Positions 1-6,196 of a DNA stretch of 12,457 nucleotides are shown here, piece after piece. The DNA is from Rhizobiales bacterium UBA697 (GTDB taxonomy: Bacteria > Pseudomonadota > Alphaproteobacteria > Rhizobiales > Ancalomicrobiaceae). Each line of letters opens with the position of its first letter. The stretch's first letter is position 1. A program made the position numbers and the translations under genes. The stretch is from NCBI GenBank assembly GCA_002298965.1, contig DBMN01000032.1, forward strand, positions 1 through 12,457, given 5' to 3'. The notes under the pieces were generated by a model. It saw only the letters and a list, made by a program, of their open reading frames with translations, was not told where the DNA came from and searched no databases.

Positions 1-1
1 G

Positions 2-919
2 GCCGCCGCTGCCGCTGCCGCGGCGCGGGCGATCCGACCCGGCACGGGTGGCCGGCTGGCCGTCGGCGCCGTGCCGCGCGGACGGGTGCTGGTGGTCGAG
101 GACAATCCGGTCAACCAGAAGGTCGCCGTCGGCATCCTGTCGCGACTCGGCTTCGCGGCGGAAGTGGCCGACAACGGGCGGCTGGCGGTGGAACGGCTGG
201 CCGAGGGCGGCATCGACGTCGTCATGATGGACATGCAGATGCCCGAGATGGACGGGCTCGAGGCGACGCGGACGATCCGTGCCGGCGACGGGCCGGGCAG
301 GACGCTGCCGATCGTCGGTCTCACCGCCAATGCCTTCACCGCCGATCGCGAGGCCTGTATCGCCGCGGGCATGGACGACTTCGTCGCCAAGCCGGTGACG
401 CGGGCGAAGCTCGCCGCCGTGCTCGATCGCTTCCCGCTGCCCGTCGTCGACGCGGTCGCGCCCGCCCTGCCGGAACCGGACGAAACGTCGGAGCCGGTCG
501 ACTGTCCGGCGCCGACGCCGATCCCGCCGATCCCGTCGATCGCCGCCGGGCCGATCGCCGCCGACGTGCTCGACGGGATCCACCGCGACGGGCTCGCCGA
601 GGCGATCGGCGTCGAGGGGCTCGCCGAACTGGGCGCGATCTTCCGCGCCGACGCGACCAATCTGATCGACGAACTGGGTACCGCCCACGGCGCGGGCGAC
701 ACCGCCACCGTCCGGCGCGTGCTGCACACGCTCGAGGGCGCGGCGGCCAATCTCGGTGCGGTCGGCATCGTCTCGGCGATCGCCTCGCTCCGGGCGAACG
801 GCGTCGACCGGCCGGACGAACTCGGGCGGCTGGCGGCGAGCGTGCTCACCGGTCAGGGCGCGATGGTCGCCGACGAGGAACGCCGCGCCGCGCGTACCCT
901 GCCGGCACTCTGCGCCTGA
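2..919 (+). CDS. Hybrid sensor histidine kinase, C-terminal part (receiver + HPt), 5' truncated by window edge
   Basis: The frame is open to the left edge, so this is the end of a longer protein, most likely a hybrid histidine kinase; 305 residues are visible. Numbered from the first visible codon, an Ala-rich linker (1-27) leads into a CheY-like receiver domain (about 28-143). The receiver has the acidic pair E33/D34, phospho-acceptor D77 in MMDMQMPEMDG, T108 and K130 in AKPV. A Pro-rich linker (about 145-183) leads to an HPt domain with phospho-accepting H242 in the motif HTLEGAAANLGA. In this family phosphate passes from the kinase core to the receiver Asp to the HPt His and then to a separate response regulator. 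A GTG at 71 could be called as a start, but it falls just before the receiver fold with no Shine-Dalgarno sequence, so it is unlikely. The HPt has Glu245 where Lys is usual. Partner and signal are unknown. The stop lies 7 bases from the stop of the convergent racemase gene. Confidence 0.9.
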   Translation, partial: AAAAAAAARAIRPGTGGRLAVGAVPRGRVLVVEDNPVNQKVAVGILSRLGFAAEVADNGRLAVERLAEGGIDVVMMDMQMPEMDGLEATRTIRAGDGPGRTLPIVGLTANAFTADREACIAAGMDDFVAKPVTRAKLAAVLDRFPLPVVDAVAPALPEPDETSEPVDCPAPTPIPPIPSIAAGPIAADVLDGIHRDGLAEAIGVEGLAELGAIFRADATNLIDELGTAHGAGDTATVRRVLHTLEGAAANLGAVGIVSAIASLRANGVDRPDELGRLAASVLTGQGAMVADEERRAARTLPALCA

Positions 920-926
920 GGCGGCG

Positions 927-1667
927 TCAGCCGGCGCCGTGCAGGCGAAGCAGGGCCGGGCCGGCCCATGCCTTGGGCAGGGGCGCGGCCCATCCGCCGA
1001 TCTTCGAGGTCGAAAGACCGAGCCGGACCAACCCTTCGGCCAGCGTGATCGCCGCGGCGACGCCGTCGATCACCGGCACGCCGTGGGTCTGCGACAGTTC
1101 GCGGGCGAGGTCGGTCATGCCGGCGCAGCCGAGCACGATCGCCTCGCAGCGGTCCTCGACCAGGGCGCGGGCGATCTCGTCGGAGATGCGGCGACAGGCG
1201 TCCGACCCCGGCTCCTCCAGTTCCAGCACCGCGACGTCGGCGGCGCGCACCCGGGCGCAGCGCGAGGAAAGACCGTAGCGGGCGAGGTTCGCCTCGATCG
1301 TCGGCACGGCGCGGGCGAGCGTCGTCACCACCGAGAACTTCTCGGCGACGAGGCTCGCGACGTGGAAGGCGGCTTCCGAGATGCCGATCACCGGCTTCGG
1401 CGACAGCGCACGGGCGGCGTCGAGGCCGGTGTCGTCGAAACAGGCGACGACGTGGGCGTCCGCCCCGGCGGCGATCGCTTCTTCGACGCGGGCGAGCATG
1501 CCGGGCACGGCCATGGCGCCGTCGAAGGGGCCTTCGATCGAGGCGGGACCGGCGCGGCTCTCGTCGGCACGGATCTCGGTGCCGGGGCTCGCGACGGCGC
1601 GGGCGACGAGCGCCGCCTTCTCGGTCATCGAGGCGGTCGTGTTGGGATTGACCAGATGGATCAGCAT
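927..1667 (-). CDS. Asp/Glu/hydantoin racemase-family protein (hydantoin/allantoin racemase-like)
   Basis: This is a 246-residue cytoplasmic protein of the two-cysteine, cofactor-independent Asp/Glu/hydantoin racemase superfamily. The N-terminal NPNTTASMT (7-15), C76 in ACFDDTG and C181 in LGCAGM are the substrate-binding and paired proton-donor/acceptor motifs seen in hydantoin and allantoin racemases. Length is normal for the family. The ATG at 1667 is preferred over a GTG/ATG further upstream (frame open to 1733). It begins directly with the family N-terminus, and the extra residues would overlap the preceding permease gene. The start is 7 bases after the permease stop, so this is the last gene of the transporter operon and is probably translated from the same mRNA. 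The inferred role is racemisation of the imported compound or a product of it. The exact substrate is not determinable; a maleate isomerase-like or aspartate racemase activity is a less likely alternative. Confidence 0.87.
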   Translation of the reverse strand: MLIHLVNPNTTASMTEKAALVARAVASPGTEIRADESRAGPASIEGPFDGAMAVPGMLARVEEAIAAGADAHVVACFDDTGLDAARALSPKPVIGISEAAFHVASLVAEKFSVVTTLARAVPTIEANLARYGLSSRCARVRAADVAVLELEEPGSDACRRISDEIARALVEDRCEAIVLGCAGMTDLARELSQTHGVPVIDGVAAAITLAEGLVRLGLSTSKIGGWAAPLPKAWAGPALLRLHGAG

Positions 1668-1674
1668 GGGGGTC

Positions 1675-2577
1675 TCACACGAGGCCGGAGCCGGAATCGT
1701 TGCCGTGGCGGGTGCGGCGGGAGGCGATGGCACGGATGGTCGAGAGCGTCAGCGCGATCACCAGGAAGGAGACCGCGGACGTGACCGTGCCGAGCGCGTA
1801 GATGTCGGGCGTCGTCACCGTGGTGGTCAAGCCCTGGAGATCGAGGGGAAGCGTGTTGACCGAGCCGATCGCCTGGCTCGAGCGCGCGATCTCGTCCCAC
1901 GACAGGGTGAAGCCGAAGAGGCCGATGCCGACGACCGACGGCAGGATGATCGGCAGCACCACGTGGCGGAAGGTCTGCCACGGCGTCGCGCCGAGGTCGC
2001 GGGCGGCCTCCTCGTAGCGCGGGTCGAAGCGGTTGAAGACGGCGAACATGATCAGCAGGCCGAAGGGCAGCGTCCAGGTCAGATGCGCGCCCAACCCGGA
2101 GGTGAAGAGGCCCATGGCGGTGGTGTAGTGGCGCTGGATGTCGGCCCAGCCGGAGGTGTCGGCGAGATGCTTCACCAGATCGTCGATCAGGCGGAACTCG
2201 AGGCCGATGCCGAGCGAGGTGACGATCGACGGCACGATCAGGCTCGCCACCGCGACGTAGAAGAGGAAGGCCGAGCCGGGGAACCGCCGGCGGAAGGCGA
2301 GGCCGGCGGAGACCGAGATCACCACGGTCAGCAGCATCACCACGAGGCCGAGCTTCATCGAGCGCCAGAAGGCGGCGGCGATGTCGACGATGCCGCCGCC
2401 CTCGAAGAGCTTGCGGAACCAGGTCAGCGAAACGCCGTTCATCGGGAAGGTGAGGCCGCCGTCGGCGCCTTGGAACGACAGGACGAAGATCGCGATCATC
2501 GGCCCGTAGAGGAAGAGGACATAGGCCGTGAAGAAGGCCGCCAGGAGATAGAAGGCGCGCGGGCGGGCGTCGGTCAT
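1675..2577 (-). CDS. ABC transporter permease, PotC/PotI type
   Basis: This 300-residue inner-membrane permease has about six hydrophobic segments: roughly 9-35, 75-95, 102-125, 160-182, 212-228 and 265-285. It carries the cytoplasmic EAA coupling loop (EEAARDLGATPW, 189-200, followed by a proline-rich stretch to 213) that docks on the ATPase. Sequence style and length fit the PotC/PotI/YdcV family of polyamine- and opine-type importers. It forms the translocation channel with the PotB-type permease encoded just upstream. The ATG at 2577 lies one base after the upstream stop (TGA-G-ATG). A strong AAGGAG Shine-Dalgarno sequence sits within the end of the upstream gene, so the two permeases are translationally coupled, as expected for a 1:1 heterodimer. 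The tail after the last helix is basic (RRTRHG), consistent with a cytoplasmic C-terminus. Confidence 0.93.
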   Translation of the reverse strand: MTDARPRAFYLLAAFFTAYVLFLYGPMIAIFVLSFQGADGGLTFPMNGVSLTWFRKLFEGGGIVDIAAAFWRSMKLGLVVMLLTVVISVSAGLAFRRRFPGSAFLFYVAVASLIVPSIVTSLGIGLEFRLIDDLVKHLADTSGWADIQRHYTTAMGLFTSGLGAHLTWTLPFGLLIMFAVFNRFDPRYEEAARDLGATPWQTFRHVVLPIILPSVVGIGLFGFTLSWDEIARSSQAIGSVNTLPLDLQGLTTTVTTPDIYALGTVTSAVSFLVIALTLSTIRAIASRRTRHGNDSGSGLV

Positions 2578-2578
2578 C

Positions 2579-3478
2579 TCACAGCTCCTTGCGCACGTCG
2601 ACGATGCGGGACATGGCGGCGATGATCATCAGGGTGACGCCGAGCAGGATCACCGCGTTGGCGGCGGCGACCGGGAACTGCAGGGCGTTGAGATGGGTCT
2701 CGACCACCTTGCCGGCGGAGGCGATCTGCTGGCCGCCCATCACGCCGATGGTGACGAAGTCGCCCATGACGATGGTGACGACGAAGATCGAGCCGATGAC
2801 GATGCCGGGCTTGCAGAGGGGGACGATGACGTTCCACAGCGTCTGCCAGCCGGTGGCGCCGGCGTCGCGGGCGGCCTCGAGCAGCGCCTTGTCGATGCGG
2901 ACCATCGAGTTGAAGATCGGCACCACCATGAAGAAGGTGAAGAGGTGGACCAGCGCCAGCACCACCGAGAATTCGGAATAGAGCAGCCATTCCACCGGTT
3001 TGTCGACGAAACCCGCACCCACCAGCGCCTTGTTGACGAGGCCGTTGCGTCCCAGGAGCGGGATCCAGGCGATCATGCGGATGACGTTCGAGGTCCAGAA
3101 CGGGATCGTGCAGAGCAACGACAGCGCGATCTGCCAGGTGGTCGAGCGGACGTGGAAGGCGAGGAAATAGGCGACGGTGAAGCCGATCACCAGCGTCAGC
3201 GCCCAGACGAGGAAGCAGAACTTCAGCGTCTGACCGTAGGTCTTCAGCATGGTGCAGGCTTCGGGGAGCTTGGTCAGACAGCCCTCGAAACTCTCGGTGT
3301 AGCCGCGGCCGGAGAAGGTCGGGATCATCTCCCAGTCGTTGTAGTCCCAGAAGGAGACCATGACGACGAGGGCGAGCGGGATCAGGAAGAAGGCGAGGAA
3401 GACCAGCGCCAGCGGCGCGGCCTGGGCCCAGGCCACCATGTGGCGGGTGATCGTCGCGGGGATGGTGACCAACTTCAT
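2579..3478 (-). CDS. ABC transporter permease, PotB/PotH type
   Basis: This 299-residue inner-membrane permease is of the PotB/PotH type. It has an N-terminal helix (about 20-43), a periplasmic loop with two cysteines (C67, C75), then helices around 85-108, 115-140, 170-192, 226-248 and 272-290. The EAA loop reads LEAARDAGATGWQTL (200-214), ending near LCKPG. It pairs with the PotC-type subunit. The ATG at 3478 has a GGAG Shine-Dalgarno sequence five bases upstream. The gene lies 76 bases after the binding-protein gene, and that gap holds a perfect 11-bp hairpin (3507-3532), so its expression is probably lower than that of the binding protein. Substrate specificity cannot be read from permeases of this family. 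Confidence 0.93.
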   Translation of the reverse strand: MKLVTIPATITRHMVAWAQAAPLALVFLAFFLIPLALVVMVSFWDYNDWEMIPTFSGRGYTESFEGCLTKLPEACTMLKTYGQTLKFCFLVWALTLVIGFTVAYFLAFHVRSTTWQIALSLLCTIPFWTSNVIRMIAWIPLLGRNGLVNKALVGAGFVDKPVEWLLYSEFSVVLALVHLFTFFMVVPIFNSMVRIDKALLEAARDAGATGWQTLWNVIVPLCKPGIVIGSIFVVTIVMGDFVTIGVMGGQQIASAGKVVETHLNALQFPVAAANAVILLGVTLMIIAAMSRIVDVRKEL

Positions 3479-3506
3479 CGCGTCGCTCCTCGGCGGCGGC
3501 GGGAGG

Positions 3507-3532
3507 ACCCGCCCGGATCGCTCCGGGCGGGT
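3507..3532 (-). other. Intercistronic stem-loop between binding-protein and permease genes
   Basis: ACCCGCCCGGA (3507-3517) and TCCGGGCGGGT (3522-3532) are perfect complements with a 4-base loop. In the minus-strand transcript the loop reads GCGA, a stable GNRA tetraloop. No U-tract follows, so it is unlikely to be a classical intrinsic terminator. It sits 22 bases past the stop of the binding-protein gene and 28 bases ahead of the permease start. This is the usual place for hairpins that protect the binding-protein mRNA from 3' exonucleases or cause partial termination, as known for malE-malF in enteric bacteria. Confidence 0.85.
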
Positions 3533-3554
3533 AGATGTCAGGGACGGCGCGGCG

Positions 3555-4847
3555 TCACGAGGCGATGAACTCGTTCCACTTGCGGACCATGTAGTCGTTC
3601 TCGTCCATCACGGCGTTCCAGCAGGCGACGTTGCCCATGCGGTCGTCGTAGGAGCCGCCGTCGCGCACCGCACCGGCCTTCTCGAGCAGCTGGCCCGACG
3701 GCGAGAGGATGTCCTTCTCGGCCGCCTTGCCTTCCATCCAGTAGGCCCACTCGTAGGGCTCCATGTTGGCCTTGGCGGTGGAGAGGACGGCCGAGTAATA
3801 GCCCTGGCGGTTGAGATAGGCGCCGGCCCAGCCCGACAGGAACCAGTTGACGAACTCGTAGGCCCAGTCGAGCTTCGGACCGGAGACGGCCTTCGACACG
3901 CAGAAGCCCGAGGCCCACGAACGATAACCTTCCTTCAGCGGCTGGAAGACGCACGGGATGCCCATCGAGCGGACCTTGGTGACGGCCGGCGACCACATCG
4001 ACTGGATGACGGTCTCGCCCGAGGCCATCAGGTTGACGGACTCGTTGAAGTCCTTCCAGAAGGCGCGGAACTGACCGGCCTTCTTGGCCTCGGTCAGGAT
4101 CTTCATGGTGAGATCGATCTCGGCCTTGGTCATGTTGCCCTTGTCGGCATACTTGTACTGGCCGGTGGCTTCCACGACCATCGCGGCGTCCATGATGCCG
4201 ATGGAGGGAATGTTCAGGATCGAGGCCTTGCCCTTGAACTCGGGGTTCAGCAGCTCGGCCCAGGACGAGATCGGGCGCTTGATCAGGTCGGGGCGGATGC
4301 CGAGCGTGTCGGCGTTGTAGACGGTCGGGATCAGCGTCACGAAGTCGGTCGGCGACTTGGCGAAGGTCTTGGAGGTCTCGCCCTCGAGATAGAGCACCTT
4401 CCAGGGCGCGGTGCCCTGGTCGCCGATCTTCTTGCCGTTGGGCAGGGCGCCTTTCGTGAAGACCGGAGTGATGTTGTCGAACTCCTTGATCTTCTTCGCA
4501 TTCAGCGGAAGGATGTTGCCCGACGGGACGAGCTTCTTGAGGGAGAAGTACTCGGTGTCGAGGACGTCGAAGGAGTTCGGCTGGGTGATCACGCGCTTGG
4601 TGACGTCGTCGGTCGTGGCGGTGATGTACTCGAGCTTGATGCCGGTGTCGGCGAAGCACTTCTTGGCGATGTCGTCGCCTTCGTTGACGGCGGTGCCGAG
4701 GTAGCGCAGCACCTTCGGCTCCGAGGACTTCACATAGGGAAAGCCGGTGATCGCACCGGAACCGGCGGCGAAGCCGGCGACGCCGGCGGCGCCCTTCAGG
4801 AACGAGCGGCGATCGAGGCCGGTGGTCTTGGAAGTCACGTCGGACAT
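3555..4847 (-). CDS. ABC transporter substrate-binding protein, PotD/PotF-like, Tat signal
   Basis: This is a 430-residue periplasmic solute-binding protein of the polyamine/opine (type 2, SBP_bac) class. The N-terminus carries a twin-arginine motif, DRRSFLKG (12-19), followed by a weakly hydrophobic Ala/Gly stretch (19-36). This indicates export in folded form by the Tat pathway. The mature part has family features such as YRSWASGFCVSKA (308-320), DWAYEFVNWFLSGW (327-340) and an aromatic-rich C-terminal lobe. The ATG at 4847 is chosen because a GGGAG Shine-Dalgarno sequence lies 8 bases upstream and the Tat motif follows directly. The same frame stays open far upstream (to about 6062), but that part is out-of-frame shadow of the ATPase gene. 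It is second in the operon, 59 bases after the ATPase. Ligand is unknown: putrescine/spermidine, an opine, or a compound acted on by the downstream racemase are all possible. Confidence 0.93.
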   Translation of the reverse strand: MSDVTSKTTGLDRRSFLKGAAGVAGFAAGSGAITGFPYVKSSEPKVLRYLGTAVNEGDDIAKKCFADTGIKLEYITATTDDVTKRVITQPNSFDVLDTEYFSLKKLVPSGNILPLNAKKIKEFDNITPVFTKGALPNGKKIGDQGTAPWKVLYLEGETSKTFAKSPTDFVTLIPTVYNADTLGIRPDLIKRPISSWAELLNPEFKGKASILNIPSIGIMDAAMVVEATGQYKYADKGNMTKAEIDLTMKILTEAKKAGQFRAFWKDFNESVNLMASGETVIQSMWSPAVTKVRSMGIPCVFQPLKEGYRSWASGFCVSKAVSGPKLDWAYEFVNWFLSGWAGAYLNRQGYYSAVLSTAKANMEPYEWAYWMEGKAAEKDILSPSGQLLEKAGAVRDGGSYDDRMGNVACWNAVMDENDYMVRKWNEFIAS

Positions 4848-4906
4848 CTGGCAGTCTCCCGAGGTGAGGCGTCGCCGACGGCGAGGCCGAAGAAGTGGGT
4901 CGGAAT

Positions 4907-5884
4907 TCACGCGAGCGGGTGGGCGTTCGCCTCGTCCCATTCGATCGAGACGACGGCGCCCGGCTCGAGCGGGGCGCGGTCGAATTCGGCTTCCGGGATC
5001 AGGGCGAGGTGTTCGGCCCCGTCGGCGGTGGTGACGGCGACGTGGACGTGGGTGCCCTGATATTCGGTGGTGCGGACGAAGGCGGGGCGCGGTCCGTCGC
5101 CGGGGATCAGACGGGTCTGGTCCGAGCGCACGGCGAACTTCGCCTCGCCGATCGTCACGACGTTGTGGCCGCCCATGAAGCGGGCGACGAATTCGGTACG
5201 CGGCGCGTTGAAGATCTCGCGCGGCGTGCCCTGCTGCTCGATGCGGCCGCCGTTCATCAGCACCACGAGGTCGGCGAGCGCCATCGCCTCTTCCTGGCCG
5301 TGGGTGACGTGGATGAAGGTGATGCCGAGTTCGCGCTGGAGGCGCTTGAGTTCGGTGCGCATCTTCACCCGCAGGAACGGGTCGAGGGCGGAGAGCGGTT
5401 CGTCGAGCAGCAGGATCTGCGGCTCGGTGACGAGGGCGCGGGCGAGCGCGACGCGCTGCTGCTGGCCGCCGGAGAGCTGCGAGGGCAGGCGGTCGGCGTA
5501 AGGCGCCATCGCCACGAGGTCGAGCAGCTCGCGGGCGCGGCCGTGGCGGGTCGGCTTGTCGACGCCGCGCATCTTGAGGGCGAAGGCGACGTTGTCGAGG
5601 ACGCTCAGGTGGGGGAAGAGGGCGTAGGACTGGAACATCATCGCCGTGCCGCGCTTGGCCGGCTCGAGGTCGGTGACGTTCGAATGGCCGAGCACGACGT
5701 CGCCGTCGGAGACGGTCTCGTGGCCGGCGATCATGCGCAGCGTCGTCGTCTTGCCGCAGCCCGAGGGGCCCAGCAGGCAGCAGTAGGTGCCGGCGGGGAT
5801 CTTCAGGTCGATGCCGTCGACCGCGGTCACGGGGCCCCAGCGGCGGGTGACTGCGGCGAGTTCGAGGGCGGCGGGCTGGGCCAT
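4907..5884 (-). CDS. ABC transporter ATP-binding protein, PotA type
   Basis: This 325-residue ATPase powers the importer on the cytoplasmic face of the membrane. All key motifs are present: Walker A GPSGCGKT (39-46), Q-loop Q85, signature LSGGQ (137-141), Walker B ILLLDEP (157-163) with catalytic E162, D-loop SALD (165-168) and switch H195. Residues from about 240 form a C-terminal TOBE-like domain, typical of the PotA/MalK/CysA group. The ATG at 5884 has a GGAG Shine-Dalgarno sequence with a 5-base spacer and begins the family N-terminus. The frame runs open to about 6088, but those codons lie in the promoter/operator region and show no domain. It is the first gene of the five-gene operon, so control at the divergent region 5885-6196 should govern the whole transporter. 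All catalytic residues are intact. Confidence 0.95.
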   Translation of the reverse strand: MAQPAALELAAVTRRWGPVTAVDGIDLKIPAGTYCCLLGPSGCGKTTTLRMIAGHETVSDGDVVLGHSNVTDLEPAKRGTAMMFQSYALFPHLSVLDNVAFALKMRGVDKPTRHGRARELLDLVAMAPYADRLPSQLSGGQQQRVALARALVTEPQILLLDEPLSALDPFLRVKMRTELKRLQRELGITFIHVTHGQEEAMALADLVVLMNGGRIEQQGTPREIFNAPRTEFVARFMGGHNVVTIGEAKFAVRSDQTRLIPGDGPRPAFVRTTEYQGTHVHVAVTTADGAEHLALIPEAEFDRAPLEPGAVVSIEWDEANAHPLA

Positions 5885-6068
5885 GCTTGCTCCGTCTGCG
5901 TGAGGCGCGGGACCGGTCGGATCGACGGAGATTTCGCAAGCGGCGTGCCAAGGCGGGGGTGGGCGACGCGGCCCTTGATCGATCAGGGATTTCCCCGATT
6001 TCGCCGGTGCCTGCCAGTGCGGCGGGCAGGGTTTTGCATGCCTGAAAAAGAGGCATATGCACACGAAG

Positions 6069-6106
6069 TGCGACAACATTGTATACAATAATTGCCGGTT
6101 GTCGCA
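6069..6106. promoter_or_regulatory. Nested palindromic operator, likely GntR/FCD binding site
   Basis: ATTGTATACAAT at 6078-6089 is a perfect 12-base palindrome containing the GT...AC core seen in many FCD-subfamily GntR operators. It is flanked by a perfect 9-base inverted repeat, TGCGACAAC (6069-6077) and GTTGTCGCA (6098-6106). The left arm directly abuts the palindrome; the right arm is 8 bases away. The site lies between the operon and the gntR-type gene and overlaps predicted promoter elements. Repression of the operon, and possibly self-repression, relieved by an effector bound to the FCD domain, is the natural inference. Confidence 0.72.
6078..6105 (-). promoter_or_regulatory. Predicted sigma70-type promoter of the transporter operon
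   Basis: On the minus strand, GCGACA (complement of 6100-6105, 4 of 6 matches to TTGACA) stands 16 bases from TACAAT (complement of 6078-6083, 5 of 6 matches to TATAAT). The -10 is half of the ATTGTATACAAT palindrome and the -35 lies within the right arm of the 9-base inverted repeat, so a bound regulator would block RNA polymerase. Transcription would start near 6071. This is a motif match only. Confidence 0.45.
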
Positions 6107-6125
6107 GCGTCGCTCGGATTATATT
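6099..6125 (+). promoter_or_regulatory. Tentative promoter of the GntR-type regulator gene
   Basis: TTGTCG (6099-6104) and TATATT (6120-6125, 5 of 6 matches to the -10 consensus) are separated by 15 bases, shorter than ideal. The -35 lies in the right arm of the inverted repeat, which would allow autoregulation. The resulting 5' leader would be about 65 bases to the ATG at 6197. Confidence 0.35.
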
Positions 6126-6196
6126 GGATGCGGAGGGCGCGATCGCGCCGGATTCCCGGACGGGCCGCGACGCCCGCCGGATCGGGGAGTGACACG

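Larger units (their letters stand above)
5885..6196. promoter_or_regulatory. Divergent control region between transporter operon and GntR-type regulator
   Basis: This 312-base gap is visibly A/T-richer at 6030-6130 than its surroundings and has no convincing gene. Besides the nested operator (listed separately) it holds a perfect 10-base palindrome TGATCGATCA (5976-5985). It also holds a stem CCTGCC/GGCAGG (6010-6015 with 6025-6030) and a small inverted repeat ATGCCT/AGGCAT (6038-6043 with 6051-6056). If operon transcription starts near 6071, the leader ahead of the ATPase gene is about 187 bases, long enough for additional leader control. An 18-codon open frame exists in it (6039 down to 5983, minus strand), without a clear ribosome site. 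Confidence 0.75.

Noticed and set aside
1381..2625. 414-codon plus-strand frame opposite the permease gene
   Set aside because: The product is Glu/Gly/Arg-rich without domains. It is a mirror of the transmembrane-coding strand.
4872..4884. Inverted repeat TCGCCG-A-CGGCGA between the ATPase and binding-protein genes
   Set aside because: The one-base centre cannot form a normal hairpin loop, and short GC palindromes are expected by chance at this base composition.
3360..5060. Long plus-strand open frame (566 codons) opposite the binding-protein and ATPase genes
   Set aside because: Its composition is Gly/Arg/Asp/Val-rich with no domain, as expected from the antisense of high-GC genes. The minus-strand genes have clear domains and ribosome sites.
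3555..6062. 835-codon fusion frame joining the binding protein to upstream sequence
   Set aside because: The upstream 400 codons are an out-of-frame shadow of the ATPase gene. The Tat motif and Shine-Dalgarno sequence fix the start at 4847.
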